Positions 1 through 12,800 of a stretch of DNA of 64,000 nucleotides are shown piece after piece (position 1 is the first letter of the stretch; the number at the start of each line of letters is the position of its first letter). The notes under the pieces were generated by a model, which saw only the letters and a program-made list of their open reading frames with translations, was not told the DNA's origin and ran no database searches. The position numbers and the translations under genes were made by a program. Origin of the DNA: Carallia brachiata (taxonomy: Eukaryota > Streptophyta > Magnoliopsida > Malpighiales > Rhizophoraceae); contig JADCRB010000068.1 in assembly GCA_021464245.1 (NCBI GenBank), positions 13,555,351 to 13,619,350 of the forward strand. Reading direction: 5' to 3'.

Positions 1-935
1 ACAAAGAAATTAAGAGCCAAAAAAAAAAGGAAGCTGCGATTATAAAGAAACTAGATCTAGTAAGATTTATGAATTTGCTCCTACTTAAAATTATTTTTTG
101 CACTTATTTGATTTTTAAAACTCCATTGTCCTTTTTTTCCCTCACACTCTTGTTTAGATTAAACTTGAGCTTTCTTGCAAATAAAAAAACAGCAACATAA
201 AGTCCTTATACCATTTTTGTTTTCAAGGACATAAGAAATATCCTTTAATCAAAATCAGGACGCATATTTAAGTCAATAAAAAAGAATTATGTTCCATGAA
301 TGTATAATAACAAAACAGGCACAAAATTTTTAAAACAAAAAAATTGGGATAAACATTATTGGAGGCCTAAAACTTTATTTATTTTTTTTTAATTGAGGCC
401 TACATCCTTTAAACTTTCTATTTAAGATTTAAATCTTTATTTTTTTTATTCTATTAGAGTTCTTTTGTAGTTAAACCGTTAGTTTTTTCGTTTCACCAAA
501 CACATATTGTGCTGAACAATAAGACACATTCTGTTAGTCAAACAGTAAAATCTGTTTCGCCAAACAAATATGATACTAAATATTAGGATACATTTTGTCA
601 GTAAAACAAAAAAATAACTAATAGTTTAAATGTAAAAGGAATCAAATATAACAAGAAGTAAAGGTTTAGGCCTCATATAGAAAGTTTAAAAGATTTAGAC
701 CTCAAATAAAAAAAATAATATAAAATTTTAGGCCTTTAATAGTATTTATCCCAAAATTGAAAAAAACAATTTCAGTTTTTCCTTTTGAAAAATAGTTATC
801 TTTTACTTTTTTAATAGATTATGTCATTTTTAAATCATTGCTCTCCACATGTGTGCGTGTGTGTATATATACATAAATATAAAATTTACTTCATCTGAAA
901 AAAAGAGAAATAACTTACTACTCTTTTAACTTTTT
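1..935. repeat. Segmental duplication, copy A (split by a MITE)
   Basis: This stretch aligns by eye with about 5020-5556: both carry the same ordered phrases (start of a T-rich stretch with 'ccctcac', 'aaacttgag', 'aaagtcctta', 'catatttaagtcaataaaaaagaatt', then a TG/TA microsatellite). Copy A is longer because a MITE lies at 346-752. No gene is visible. Divergence is moderate, so the duplication is not recent. Confidence 0.75.
346..752. mobile_element. MITE with ~35-bp terminal inverted repeats
   Basis: The left end (GGGATAAACATTATTGGAGG...) is mirrored at the right end (...TTTAATAGTATTTATCCC), giving inverted repeats of about 35 bp that also share the GGCCTAAAA motif. The element is flanked by AAAATT at 340-345 and 753-758. 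The duplicated copy at 5364-5369 has a single AAAATT with no insertion, so the boundaries are supported by an empty site. Inside is a diverged ~57-bp direct duplication (around 485-600, 'caccaaacacata' versus 'cgccaaacaaata'). There is no coding capacity. The superfamily is uncertain; the short A/T-rich target duplication fits several. Confidence 0.75.
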
Positions 936-954
936 GTTGATGGTAAAACCCTAG

Positions 955-1440
955 TAGCACTAGACACACATCGAACACGTCAAAGCATTAACTCCAAGGC
1001 GCAACCAACCAACCGTTGCGAAGCATGAACTCCAGACAATGAGAGAGGGAACAAAAGCCGATGACCAACAGTAAAACCAAATGTGAGGCTCCGACGATAA
1101 GTGCGCCAGAATGTACAGAGGCACCTTCAAGTCCAAAAGACACCCCTTCCGCACCATCCCACCCATCGGAGAATAGGAGGAGGCAGGGGAAACCATCGAA
1201 TGACCCTAACTAAAACCAAGTGCTGCAACCTAAGAACACACAACAAAAAGCACAACACCACCCAAACAAATTGTGAAACCCACAACTAGACCCCCCACCA
1301 AGGGAACAAAGCCCCTACCAAAAGCCACGAAGGGTATGAAGCTCACCAAGGAGCGCGGATGCCTAACAATGAGCGAGGGAGATGACAGAAGGCTCCTAGC
1401 ACATGTTAGCAATAATGAGCGCACGATAGCCCTATGCTGC
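955..1440 (-). other. GC-richer patch, possible retroposon fragment
   Basis: This C- and A-rich block stands out from AT-rich flanks. Its composition (long runs of CCACC/CAACC on +) resembles the minus-oriented LINE tail at 61490-62250. Open frames on both strands show no protein family. I find no poly(A) or target duplication. The AT-rich 1441-1620 that follows shows nothing. Confidence 0.3.
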
Positions 1441-1620
1441 CCTATCTACTAATGATATATATTATATAATAAGTAAAGTTTATATGAGATAAAAAAATAA
1501 AAAATAAATTTATATTTTATAAAATTATGAATAAATTGTACTAAAAAATAGAAAAAAAAATAGCATGCACTAATCCAATCAACTTACTCTTCTAAAATAT
1601 GCGAAGTGTATTAAAAGCAG

Positions 1621-2447
1621 CACCCTATAAGAGTTCCAGCTTTTGCTTCTATCGTGTGTCGGTACTTGCTACTGTGCGCCGAGAGGCTGCAGCTCGGATC
1701 CATCACGCTTGTCGTGTTTGTGCCCCTCGGTGGGCTTCGTGCTCTTCGTAAGCTTCTCCTCTAGTAGTGGTTTCGGTCTCTTGATCTCTTTTGAGTCCAT
1801 GTCTTTAGTGTTTGGTGCTGTTCGTGCGTTTCAGTCGAGGCCCTATAGGTGGTTTTGCTGGTTGCCTCCCCCACCCCGCGTCCTTGTTTCCCCTGAGGAG
1901 GACGTAGGGGGACGGGCGTCTTTTAGCCGTTTCAAGCTTCTGTGTACAGATCGATGCGCGCTTTTGATTCTCCTGGCCGTGTTTCTGGTTGCCGATTTTG
2001 CTATTATCCTCCTCCATTTGGTGTGGTCTCGACTTGCAGCAGTGGGTTTTCATGGGCTCTGTGGATAGCGCTTTAGTTGGCGTTTAGGCAGCTTTGTTGC
2101 CGTTGGCCTGTCGTGACCTCTTACCTCTCCCAGTTTGTCAGGATCTCGCCGCCGGTGGGCGATAGGGTTCGGGAGCTTTTGTTTCCAAACCTTTTTCTAC
2201 ATGCCTTGAGCCTATCCCCATATGAGTCTTTCTTTTCCTAGACTATGGGCCTGGGCTAAGTTTTCATGGCTTGCATGTTTGCTACTTAGGCTAGGTTGTG
2301 TGGGGAGCTATTTTGTATATTCAACTTGGCCTACTTTATTTTTCATGTAATCTGTGTATGGGTTCTTTGGACTACCTCATTGTGTACTTTGCTTACCTTT
2401 AATGCATAGCCTTTTACTTCGAGTCAAAAAGAAAAACACCCTATAAT
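1621..2447 (+). mobile_element. LINE/SINE-like retroposon with 10-bp target-site duplication
   Basis: The body is 1631-2437. CACCCTATAA occurs immediately before it (1621-1630) and immediately after its A-rich tail (2438-2447), the signature of target-primed reverse transcription. The body is GC-rich against AT-rich flanks and ends with 'gagtcaaaaagaaaaa'. It lacks recognisable endonuclease or reverse transcriptase, so it is either a 5'-truncated LINE 3' end or a non-autonomous retroposon. The 141-codon open frame inside (1643-2068) is low-complexity and matches nothing I know. Confidence 0.75.
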
Positions 2448-4199
2448 AATTGAGCAAATAATAAATGCTATTCAATAATGCTTACTTGATAATTGAGACC
2501 AATGCTAATATCTTGTTTTGGGTTAAGTGCAGCCTAACTAGTACTTTGAGTGACCAGTGGAAGATCCAAGTCAAACCTTCACCAAGAACCTTGCGTGTAT
2601 AAAACAGCCTTAAAAAAACAAAAAAAAAAAACTTACGTATATAAAATAGCCAAAAAAAAATTGTCCCAGCTTATTGTTACTTTATTTGAGATGGATCTAA
2701 TGTAGCTGATCTCTGCCTCTCGGGACAACTGATCTTATCTACTAGATCAAATCATGTTAATTATTACGAAACAGTTAACCACTAAGGCCTAGTTTGGGTG
2801 GCCACCACTTTTAAAAGACGAAAATGAGGTCAAGAGTTTGACTCTTGACCTCCCTACAAATTCTCATTATCAATGTGAGCCCCTCAAAAAATTTTCACTA
2901 ATAATGTGAGTAGGGGGCTTTATTTTTTGAGGTGTTGTGCACCTCTTGTAGTATCTTTAGAATTATTTTTTTTAATTAATATTTAACAAATTAATTGTTA
3001 ATTATTTTAAATATAAAAAAAATTACAAAAAAGTTAGATGTACTGTTATACAAATTCAATATTATAATATTTTTTGTGCATTTTTTTTAAAAAAATTCTT
3101 CAAAACAAAAAAAATATTTTAACTAATTTTATATAGTATATATACTTTATATTTTAAAATAATATTTATTAATATTTAAATTTTAATTTTATAAAAAAAA
3201 TTATTCTTTTAATAATTTAGGGTGCTGCTTAATGCACTTAATAACACCTTAATTATTAATCTTTGATATGAATTGCGAATCTACCAATTACCAAAAGTTC
3301 AAAGATTTTTTGAACACAAAAAGTTCAAAGATATTGTATAAAGAAGAGTAGTCGACCCTTGTTTTTTTTTTTTTTTTTACAGTAAAAAAAGATTTTATTA
3401 GGTATATTAGTTATCAAATCCTTAATTTGAAATTAAGGTAATCTCCGTTTGTTAAAACCTTGTTAAACAACTTCAAAGGAGTTAACTCACCTCTTAAATT
3501 CCAGCAGGATCAAGCGTGACTTTGTTACAAGAGTTTCAGCGAGCGAGTCTGCTTTTACTGTTGCGTATTACTGCTTACACCGGATGAGATCCTCAGAATG
3601 GATTAATTAAGGGAGAACGCAAGCACGGAGTTTGATTCCAAGACTTTTAGTGTTAAAGTACACCAACTTACTATTAAGTTACTACCTCAAATAATATTCC
3701 TATCATTTTTTGTGATTAGTTAGTATCTATATGCACATATTTATAAAAAGTTGTAAGAAATGATAGAATTCTATGAGTTAGATACAACAATCATTTATAA
3801 TCATGGTAATCAGAAGGACGAAAAGCTTTTTTATTAACATGTTTTTAAAAAAACTCGACCAAAATATTGACCTTTGTTAGGGCATAAGTCACTGGGTCAC
3901 TGTTTCCCTTGCTGAATCAGAGGCTTGATAGAATTTTAATGATTTATAATATTTCGCTTTTCAATAGACATGTTAAAATTCTACTCATTTCGATAATTTG
4001 ACCCAAAAAAAAGTAACTTTATGAACTCAATTGAAAAATGACTTTGACACAACATTTATCAGAAAATTTGAGATCGAACATAACTCGACGTGCAGGTCAG
4101 CTAGGCCGATTCTTTTGAAGAGAACAAAAGCGTACAATAAATAGTTATATTATCTTAACAATGGATTTTATGCACAAAAATCAAAGTTTTACAATTTTA
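2448..4199. other. AT-rich intergenic DNA
   Basis: No gene is seen. It holds A/T runs (for example around 2610-2660 and 3361-3378), a hairpin near 2826-2860 ('gaggtcaagagtttgactcttgacctc') and long TA-rich stretches. The phrase 'ggcctagtttggg' near 2787 looks like the end of a degenerate MITE, but I could not find its partner end. Confidence 0.5.
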
Positions 4200-4242
4200 A
4201 TTATGGATCTTATAAACATTACTTTTTATTATACATTATACT

Positions 4243-4276
<34 letters not shown>

Positions 4277-4625
4277 GTATATCAATTTTTATTTTAAATA
4301 TAATTAATCATTTTATATCAATATATATTTATTGAGTACAATTATCTATTCTTATTTTTATATTTATACAAACATCTATACATTCATATGTTTATAAACA
4401 TAATATAAATATATAAATGTGCAAAATATAAATAAGTTTGTTATTTAATGTTGTCTTGTATTTTTACTTATTATACTTACTAGGTACATGTATACTTTTC
4501 AATATGCATTATACAAACATATATATTATCTTTAATTGATATCAATTTTATTTATTATATATTTAATTATATTACGTCAATATATTTTTATTGTGTACAA
4601 TTATCTTGTCTTATTTTTTTATTGG
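4200..4625. repeat. TA microsatellite plus diverged ~280-bp direct duplication
   Basis: A (TA)n run spans 4245-4274. The following sequence ('tatatcaat...gtacaattatct') recurs in diverged form at about 4540-4610, so the segment was probably tandemly duplicated. Confidence 0.5.
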
Positions 4626-5019
4626 GTTAATATACAATACTATACTCAACTTTATTTTTTCACGCTAGCATTTAAAAACAATAGTTTGACATTCATAGGA
4701 TTTGTTTTATTTTAACTAACCTACCCCTCCTTCAAATGGGTCTAACGGAAAGCCTTGACTCTAAGACATGGACTGCTGACTTGACCTAGAAGTGTGATGT
4801 GGATAACAAGTACTTGCCACGTAGGAGTCACCCAAGCATTGGCCTAATAGGTTTTAAAAAACCCAGCCCAAATCCAAATATGACATTTAAAATTCAATAA
4901 TCTAAATGAAAACTATGGAATGAACCTAAAATTAGTGCAAAAATTAGCCACAAGTGAAACGAAATGCATTAGTCTTAATACAGATCATACATTTGGCACA
5001 CAGTTGATAGCGCAAAAGT
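4626..5019. other. Intergenic DNA, slightly GC-richer
   Basis: No open frame of interest. The stretch 4620-4870 contains a non-coding block (for example 'gccacgtaggagtcaccc') that could be a degraded transposon end, but no inverted partner was found. Confidence 0.35.
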
Positions 5020-5556
5020 TCACGAAGAAATTTCAAACGGAAAAACAAAAAAACAAATAAGATGTGATTATAGAGGAACAATATTTAGTACGATTTATAA
5101 ATTTTTCTTACTTAAAATAATTTTTGGCGCTCACTTGATTTCTTTTAAAACTCCATTAACTTTTTTTTCCCTCACGCCCTTCCTTTAATTAAACTTGAGT
5201 TTTCTTGAACACAAAGTCCTTACACCATTTTTTTTTTTTTAAGGACGTAAGGAACATGCCTTAATCAAAATTCAAAAACAATAAGCATATTTAAGTCAAT
5301 AAAAAAGAATTCTGTTCCTTGAATTCTTAATAAAAAAACGCATACAAAAATTTTAAAATATAGAAAATTGAGAGAAACAATTTTATTATTATTTTTTTTA
5401 AATAGTTATTTTTAATTTTTATAATAGTTTAGATTATTTTAAAATCTTTACTTTGTGTGTGTTATGTGTGTATATATATTTCTTTCTTCTTGATTTGACA
5501 AAAAACACAAAAAAAGAAAAAAAGAAAAAAAACTCACTAGACTCCCCTAACCCTTG
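5020..5556. repeat. Segmental duplication, copy B (empty site)
   Basis: Homologous to 1-935 but lacking the 407-bp MITE. The site corresponding to the insertion is a single AAAATT at 5364-5369 followed by 'gagagaaac', matching 'gaaaaaaac' after the MITE in copy A. No gene. Confidence 0.75.
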
Positions 5557-6153
5557 TGATGTAATGCCAAATTGATTAGTGCCACGTTTTAAGGGAGAGG
5601 GTCTTTTCCAACCGTCAAAAAGGCGAATTTAGTTTGACCGATACTAAATATCACCTGCCCACAGCTGGACATGCAAAAAAAAAAAAAAAAAAAGTTAATA
5701 TTTAAAGACAGTGTAAACTTGTTTATAAGACTGTATAATGGAAGCCCATCTACCAAAGAATTAAAAATAAGTGAATAAGAATTATTTGAAAGAACTCATT
5801 CATGAATAAAAAAGCCATTAACTGGACATTGTGAAGTGTCGGGATTTTAATTTTCGTCTAACACAAATAGAGGTGAAGCAATGAAGAACTTGTTATTTAG
5901 ATCTATTATTAATGATGCAAATAACTCGAGCATGTTAATTATTTTTTTTTTATTCTTTTGGAATTAGAAATCTAACAATAAAGAAAGAAAAGGTGAGCAT
6001 TAAGTTTAGAGTTCTAACATTAAACTTAGCTGTTAAAGTAATTAATGATAGCATAAAAAATATTTTAAAGAGGCTCAATTTCTTTTAAATTTTTTTGTTG
6101 TATTTTTTTTTAAATAATAGTATTGTTAGAAATTTTAGTTGAATAAATGTTTC
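5557..6153. other. Intergenic DNA
   Basis: AT-rich with A-runs (5674-5693) and T-runs (5941-5951). I see no gene or recognisable element. Confidence 0.5.

Positions 6154-6244
<91 letters not shown>
6154..6244. repeat. Compound (TA)n-(TG)n microsatellite, ~91 bp
   Basis: About 11 TA units run straight into about 35 uninterrupted TG units. Such purity implies high slippage and polymorphism. A 61-codon open frame across it on the minus strand is a repeat artefact. Confidence 0.97.
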
Positions 6245-6246
<2 letters not shown>

Positions 6247-6519
6247 TGATTTATTAATTATTAGAGCCATTTTCTTAAATAATAATAAAGGTTATTGTAA
6301 GAAAGGGGCATATATATTATTTTATTATCTTTGTTATATTTGACTAATAACTGTTAATAAAATAGTATTGTTTTGTTTGTTGTTTTTGTACATAAAAAGT
6401 ATGTATCTTGTTGTATTTTAAAATATAAGTGTGATTTATTATAGGAGGTAATTCAGAGGATGGCAACGGTAAATTAAAAAAAAAAAAAGGAAAAGAAAGA
6501 AAGAAATGAAGGGCGATTT

Positions 6520-6860
6520 GGTCTTCTTACAAGGAGACTAACACTGTGCTGCCACTCGGCTGCAGCTGACCATCATCATTTTTCCCAATGGTGGAATGGC
6601 TTGCAGAGCTGGCAATGCTCTCTCTCTCACTGGAAAGTGAAGAAGGCAGCGCTTTCTCTCTCTAGAAAGAAAGAGATTTTGCGTTCCATTCCTTTGACTG
6701 ACCACCACTTCCATTCAGTTCTACACTGACATTAAACACACTTCCCTGTTCCCTCTCTCCTCCACTTTCCATTTGTCTGACTTTCTCTCTCTTTCTCTTT
6801 CTTCTACTAATTTAGTTCAGACTTCAGAGAGAGAGAGAGAGGAAGAGAGAGAGAGAGGAA
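6520..6860 (+). promoter_or_regulatory. SCAR proximal promoter and CT/GA-rich 5' leader
   Basis: Directly upstream of the SCAR start codon the base composition changes to pyrimidine-rich patches (6617-6632, 6650-6664, 6750-6803: CTCTCTC and TTTCTCTTTC), typical plant Y-patch core-promoter sequence. A purine tract follows (GAGAGAGAG, 6826-6860) that ends at the ATG and is probably 5' UTR. I see no convincing TATA box. The transcription start is not determinable from sequence alone. Confidence 0.5.
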
Positions 6861-9800
6861 ATGCCTTTGGTGAGGTTTGAGGTGAGGAATGAGTACGGGT
6901 TGGGTCAGCCGGAGCTTTACAGAGGGGCCAACGACAACCAGGAGGATCCCAAGGCTGTTCTCGACGCCGTCGCCGTTTCCGGTCTCGTTGGGATCTTGCG
7001 CCAGCTCGGCGATCTCTCCCTGTATGCTTTTCTCTTTTTTTCTCTTTTACAGTTTTTCTTTTTCTTTTTCTTTTTCCTTTTGCTTTTAAAATGGGATGCC
7101 TCAAAATGGTAGGTGTTAGTTTAAGGAAGAAGCACACCATCATTCAATGAAAGCCAAAACATTTTCATTACTAATGAGTCTTACTTAAGTGTAGTATTAA
7201 TCAATTCTTTCTCTGCTCCTCTTTTTATTAATTCATTATGTCCTTTACAAATTATCTTTATTTTTTTTTTGAAAAAAAAAATGCTTAATGTGATTGCAGT
7301 TGTGGATAAAAATATAGATATTCTTGGTGTTTTCTTTTTTAATTCTTAAACAAATATGATGACAATTTTGGAAAGTGATTTGGGCTCCTATGGTCCCAAT
7401 GGATGTGCTATGGGTGGTTTTTAAATATTGTAAATTTAGGAATTTCCATAATAGACGTCACTGTGTGAACTACTTTGTTTTGGTGATGTAAACCAGAAGA
7501 ATTCTTCGTTGTGCAACCTGAAAGATTTGTGCGTTTTACTGTACACTGTGTTTTATCCGTGTAGCATAACATCTTGGGCACTTGTTGAGATCTAAATGGT
7601 TGTGGTGAAGCCTTTGGATATTAGTCAATGCAATTCTCTCGAGATTGAGCATTTGAATTGAATGCTGTGATAGTTTGATGCGATCGCCAACTTAATTGAA
7701 GCGTAAGCAGAGGATTTTTTTTTTTCCTCATTTTTGTTTCTAAATGTTATGGTCAATGGATAGGGTCTGGGCTACACAGGCTAGTAAGTAGATAAATTTT
7801 TCTGGGTAGGTGTTATTTTTGGCTGTGGATGTGGTTGGCCTTAGTAGATTATTGAGGGTAATTCCTTCAAATTAGTTCAAGGTGAAATGCAGAGGGTGTA
7901 GCTTCTTTGGATGAGTAGGTCCATCTCAAGACTGCTTTTGTGTAAAGTAATTTATGTTGTCAAGAGAGCACTACTGTATGTAGCTTCACATGTCCCGGTA
8001 GCACACTGTTTTAACCCTGTGGCAGTTGGAAGTTATTTGTGTATAGAACAAAGGTGGCCACCTTCGGCTTCTAATGCGCTTTGGTTGAAATTTCTGTTTT
8101 AACCTATATGTAGATTTTAAATAATCATGTGAGCAGAGCCACACTGAAGTGTATAGACTGTATGTAAATCTTTGATAAACATCAAAATAAATCTTCAGAA
8201 CTTTGATCACGAATTCCAATGATGAATCCATTTAGTGAAAAGTTGATTTTTTTTTTTTTTCATTTTTGTATTTCTGTAGGTTATTTCAAAGTGCTTAACT
8301 GCCAGCATCTTTGACATGTTTATAGATTTGCGGCAGAAGTTTTTCATGGCTTACAGGAGCAGGTGACGACAACAACAACTAGAAGTCACAAATTGGTAGT
8401 TCGTGTTCAAAAAATTGAAGCAACTCTGGCTTCTCTTGAGAAGGCAGTACTGGCCCAAACAAGCCACATACATTTTGCTTACACAGCTGGTATGGTTCTT
8501 GTTCTGCCCACCAAACCAATACTCTTCTTTGTACATGGACCTATGACCTCCTGATTTATAATGTTGTAGTATATTTGATCTGATTTTCTTGGTTTCAGTC
8601 CTCTTTAATTATCACACATGTTTGGTTCAGTATTCATGATAAAATTTTGGAGACATTGCCAACTCAATGATTATCTGAAGTTTGCTCTACAAGCTCATTC
8701 ACTAGTAATTTTGTCCGATTTCTTGTAGTGGGTAGCACCATGATAATTGTGCACAATCTACTTATCTAGTGTTCCTGTTGATCATTTCTCTCTCATGTTT
8801 TCCACTCTTTTGCCTTTGGTCCTCTCTGTGACATACTGTAGTGTTACTCATTCGCAACTGTCCAGGCAGGCATAAGGGTCCATGTGTTAGGAGTATTGCT
8901 GCATACAATCTTATCGACATAGGTGATCTCTTTCATGGGAACTAATCAATTGCTAAATTCTTAGATAATGACCTAACAATGCATTGTATTTGGCTGCGCA
9001 AATGCAGGCGACGAAAGCTTGTCATGGTGATTCTAGAAAATAGTTTATGTTTAAAGTGTGATCATATCCCTCATGTGCCCTTTTTTATTTTAAGTTTCTT
9101 TTACCTTGTCAAAGTATTCTCCTTACAATCTAGGTTCCATCAAATCTGCATAATCTTCAAATTCTTTTTTTTTTTAAAGTAAAATGTTGCAACTATGTCA
9201 ATCCCTTTTTCAAAAGCAGCTGCTTTGCAGGTTCTGAATGGCATCCCCGCATTCAAAATGAAAGGAATCATTTCATCTACAATGACTTGCCGAGATTTAT
9301 TATGGATTCTTATGAAGAATGTCGTGATCCTCCGCGTCTGCACTTGCTTGATAAGTATGGTTATGTCCTCTTACTTTCTTTTTTGTCCAGTTGAATTGGG
9401 GAGGAGGAGTTAATTATGTGTGACATTTGAGGTTTCACACCCCAAGTTTTTCATGTGGTAGCCACTAAATTTTACCCAGTTGCATATATCTTCTCACTTT
9501 ATAATCCAATGAGTGAGAAAGAAATTAGCAATGGAACTATACACTGCCGCTCTGATTCCAAAATGACTCTCTTTTCCATTCAGATTTGATGCTGGTGGCC
9601 CGGGATGTTGTTTGAAAAGATATTCAGATCCAACCTTCTTTAGTAGAGTATCTGGCAGTCTCGAAGAACCAGATGCTGGGAAAGTCATAATAGATAAAAA
9701 ATCTCGTAAAAGCAAGGTATGTCTAAAAGCAATAGAATTTTCACCATGATCAGAGGTACTTTATCTTGCCATTAAGCCTGATCTTGTGGTTCTGCTTTGG

Positions 9801-12800
9801 GATTCATTTTTTGATGAACTAATTGCTTAATGATTAGGAGCTAACCTATGTAAAATTTTGAACCATTGTAGAATCTCTGCAAACTTCGTTAATTGATGTG
9901 CAGCATATTAGTTTGCAATTAACTTAAATTTGAAACCTTTACTGAGATCTATGTTACCTTTCATGTATATCGTTGAGGTATATTTTGGCAAATAACTCAT
10001 GTAACTCCATTGCTGCTACAAATATTGAATTTTAAGACCATAATACATGAATGAACAGAAAAGGACATCATTTGAATGGAGTGGAGACCTACTGCATCGG
10101 GCATCCATGTCAACTCATAGTGGCAGGTAATGTTTCTATGCAAAGTGGGAAGTTTTTGCATGTTTATTTAGGATGAATGTAACTTCTTCTTTAAATCTGC
10201 AGAATGCATTTTGCACCTACAATTGCTAATGGGCGAACATCCTCTGCTCACACAGCCTCTACAATTGACATGACATTAAAATCCAATCTTAGTGATGCTT
10301 CAATTTCTTTTGATTCAAGGACTGAGTTAGGCAATAATGAATCTGTTCTCCATCAAAGTTCTTCTTTGCAACCTGAAGATTTGGGGTCCAAGGAATTTTC
10401 TTCAAGTTTTATGAAGCAAAATAACACCTTTCATTCAGGTTTTGCTGATGGACAACCTGAGGCTGTTGATGACAATTTTCCACATAGTTCATTGCCTTGC
10501 AAGGAGTTCTCTTCAAGGTTCATGCAGCATAATGGTATCCTTGATCAGAGTTTTTCTAATTCACCTGGCATTGCTGATGATAATATTTCACGCAGTTCAT
10601 CACCAAAGCAGATTGCCCCTAGTATGTCTTCTGTTACATGGGATGAAAAGGCTGAAATAGTGGAGCCTAATGGTCAACATTATGATGGAGAGGAAGTGAC
10701 AGGGATCCTCCAAAAAGATTCTGACCTACATCTACAGAAGAGAAGAATTGCCAACTTTAGAAATTCTGATAAAATAGATGTTATGCTTGTTGGTGGAAAT
10801 ATTCTAAAATCAAGCAATATTAAAGGTGAGCTTGCTGAAGTTGATAGTGAAGCAGATAATTATACGATGCCCTTAACACCATAGAATCCGAGTCTGAGCA
10901 TGATTTTGATTGCCAAACAAAACATGAGGTGGAGCAAGTCTTTTGTAACATTGAAATGCAGAAGTAGAAGATGGAATGCGTGAGGTCACAACATGTACCT
11001 CCCAGCAGTTTCTATTAGAAGCTGAATTTCATACATCAACAGAAATTTTGTCAGACGCAGGAATATCTCATGACTTGCCTAATTCAAGTTCCTTTAACAG
11101 CTTTGATAATGGGCAGATGTATCAGGATGGAATACATGAGGTCAAAGAACGTATGTCTGACCATCATCCATCTAAACCTGATATTCATACTTCATCCGAT
11201 AACACTAAGACGGAAGTGTCCTGTAAATTACCCAGTTCAGTTCCCTCAAGGATTTCTGTCAGTGAATTCTCTCGAATATCTTCAAATGTTGACTACTCAT
11301 GCAGCAGTGAAAGTTGTACTAGAGCTGACGTTGTTAATGGCATAAAAGCAGAATGTGCTCCTAGATATCCCTTGTCTTCTGGCTCTAAAAGTTCAGATGA
11401 ACTGGAACCATTGAGTGAGAAAACCATAACCAGTTTCAACAAGTCTCAAGAATCTCAGGCTCAACTTCCCCATTATTATTCGGTTAGCATCTGGACTAAT
11501 GGTGGCTTATTGGGTCTTGAGCCATCAAAGCCTCCAGATTTTGCTGCATCAAATAGGGCAAGTCAGGCTTCTTTGCCCGGAAGTAAAGATGAGGCCTTAT
11601 GTTCTTCAAATCATGCTTTTGTGCTGAACAACAATGGAGAAAGAGAAAAACCTGGCAGGTTGGGGAAGGATGCTGGAAGCATGGATGCAGTTTCAAGTTC
11701 CTCATTGTCTACATCATTGCATGAGGATCAAAGTGGAAGAGTTGAAAAATACAATGACTCTAGTATTACTAGTACTCATGATTATTGTGGCGGATTGAAT
11801 ATTTCAGTCGCAGCGTCGTTACCCAATACAGATGTGAAAGGCACATCTGCTGAAGCAAGTCAGATGAATAATGAGTCCTCATCACAGATGTTCGGACTTG
11901 GTCATAGGTTACTTGCTAATGGTTTCCGTAAAAATAAACAACTTTTCTCTAATGGACCTGCACTCACTAGCTTGTTGAAAGCGGTTACATTGGAGCAGAG
12001 AAGTGGGCATCATAGCATTTTGTATCAACCAACTCTAGACAAAGAATTTGAGGATCAGTTTGGATGCAAACCTGTTTCAGACTCACTTATCTCTTCGCCT
12101 CCACTTGAGCACATGAAAATATCTTTTCGCCCTGTTGATGGCATTGAGGCTTCGAACATGAAGTTGAAATTTCCTGATGGAAGACAATGTGATGAAAGCG
12201 TTAGCATACGTTTCCATCATTTCAGTTAGTCCCAGAATCTTCTACTCTCTACATGATGTCATTCTTGATTCTGATGATGACACCTTCTGTAGATCCTCTC
12301 CTTATATGTCTGATGATTCCCTCGACCAGCACTCTGGGTCAGACTCTGAGCAGTGGGAATCCAGCGGGTCTCCTGAACATAATGACCGTGAGCGATATGA
12401 TGCTTTATGCAGAATATCATTGGTTGAACCTTTTACTGCAAGGTCCTTGCATCCTACCAAAGTGGGCAATGATGGCGTCCACGATGACACAGGTTTTAAC
12501 CTGTTTGCAACCAGGATGGTGCAGATTCAGCTCTATCTACATCTCTGCTAGATCTTCCCAGCTTTGACACTTTGACCCTCATATCACAGGGAGAAACGAA
12601 GGATAATTTGGATCAAATAAGCTCCATAGAGGCACAGAACACTGTGGAGTCCACCCCAATGTCACCACCTCTCCCTCCAGTGCAATGGCGCATTTTGAAA
12701 GCGCACTGTGATGCGGGAAAAGGAAAACATTATGCAATATCTGGAGCTGATGAATATGGATTTGATCTGAAATTTTTAGAATCTGCCTTGCATCAGCAAC

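Noticed and set aside
1643..2068. 141-codon open frame in the retroposon
   Set aside because: Low-complexity, hydrophobic, no known domain; open by virtue of GC-rich composition.
6085..6270. Minus-strand open frame with a long His-Thr repeat
   Set aside because: It is simply the TG/TA microsatellite read in frame.
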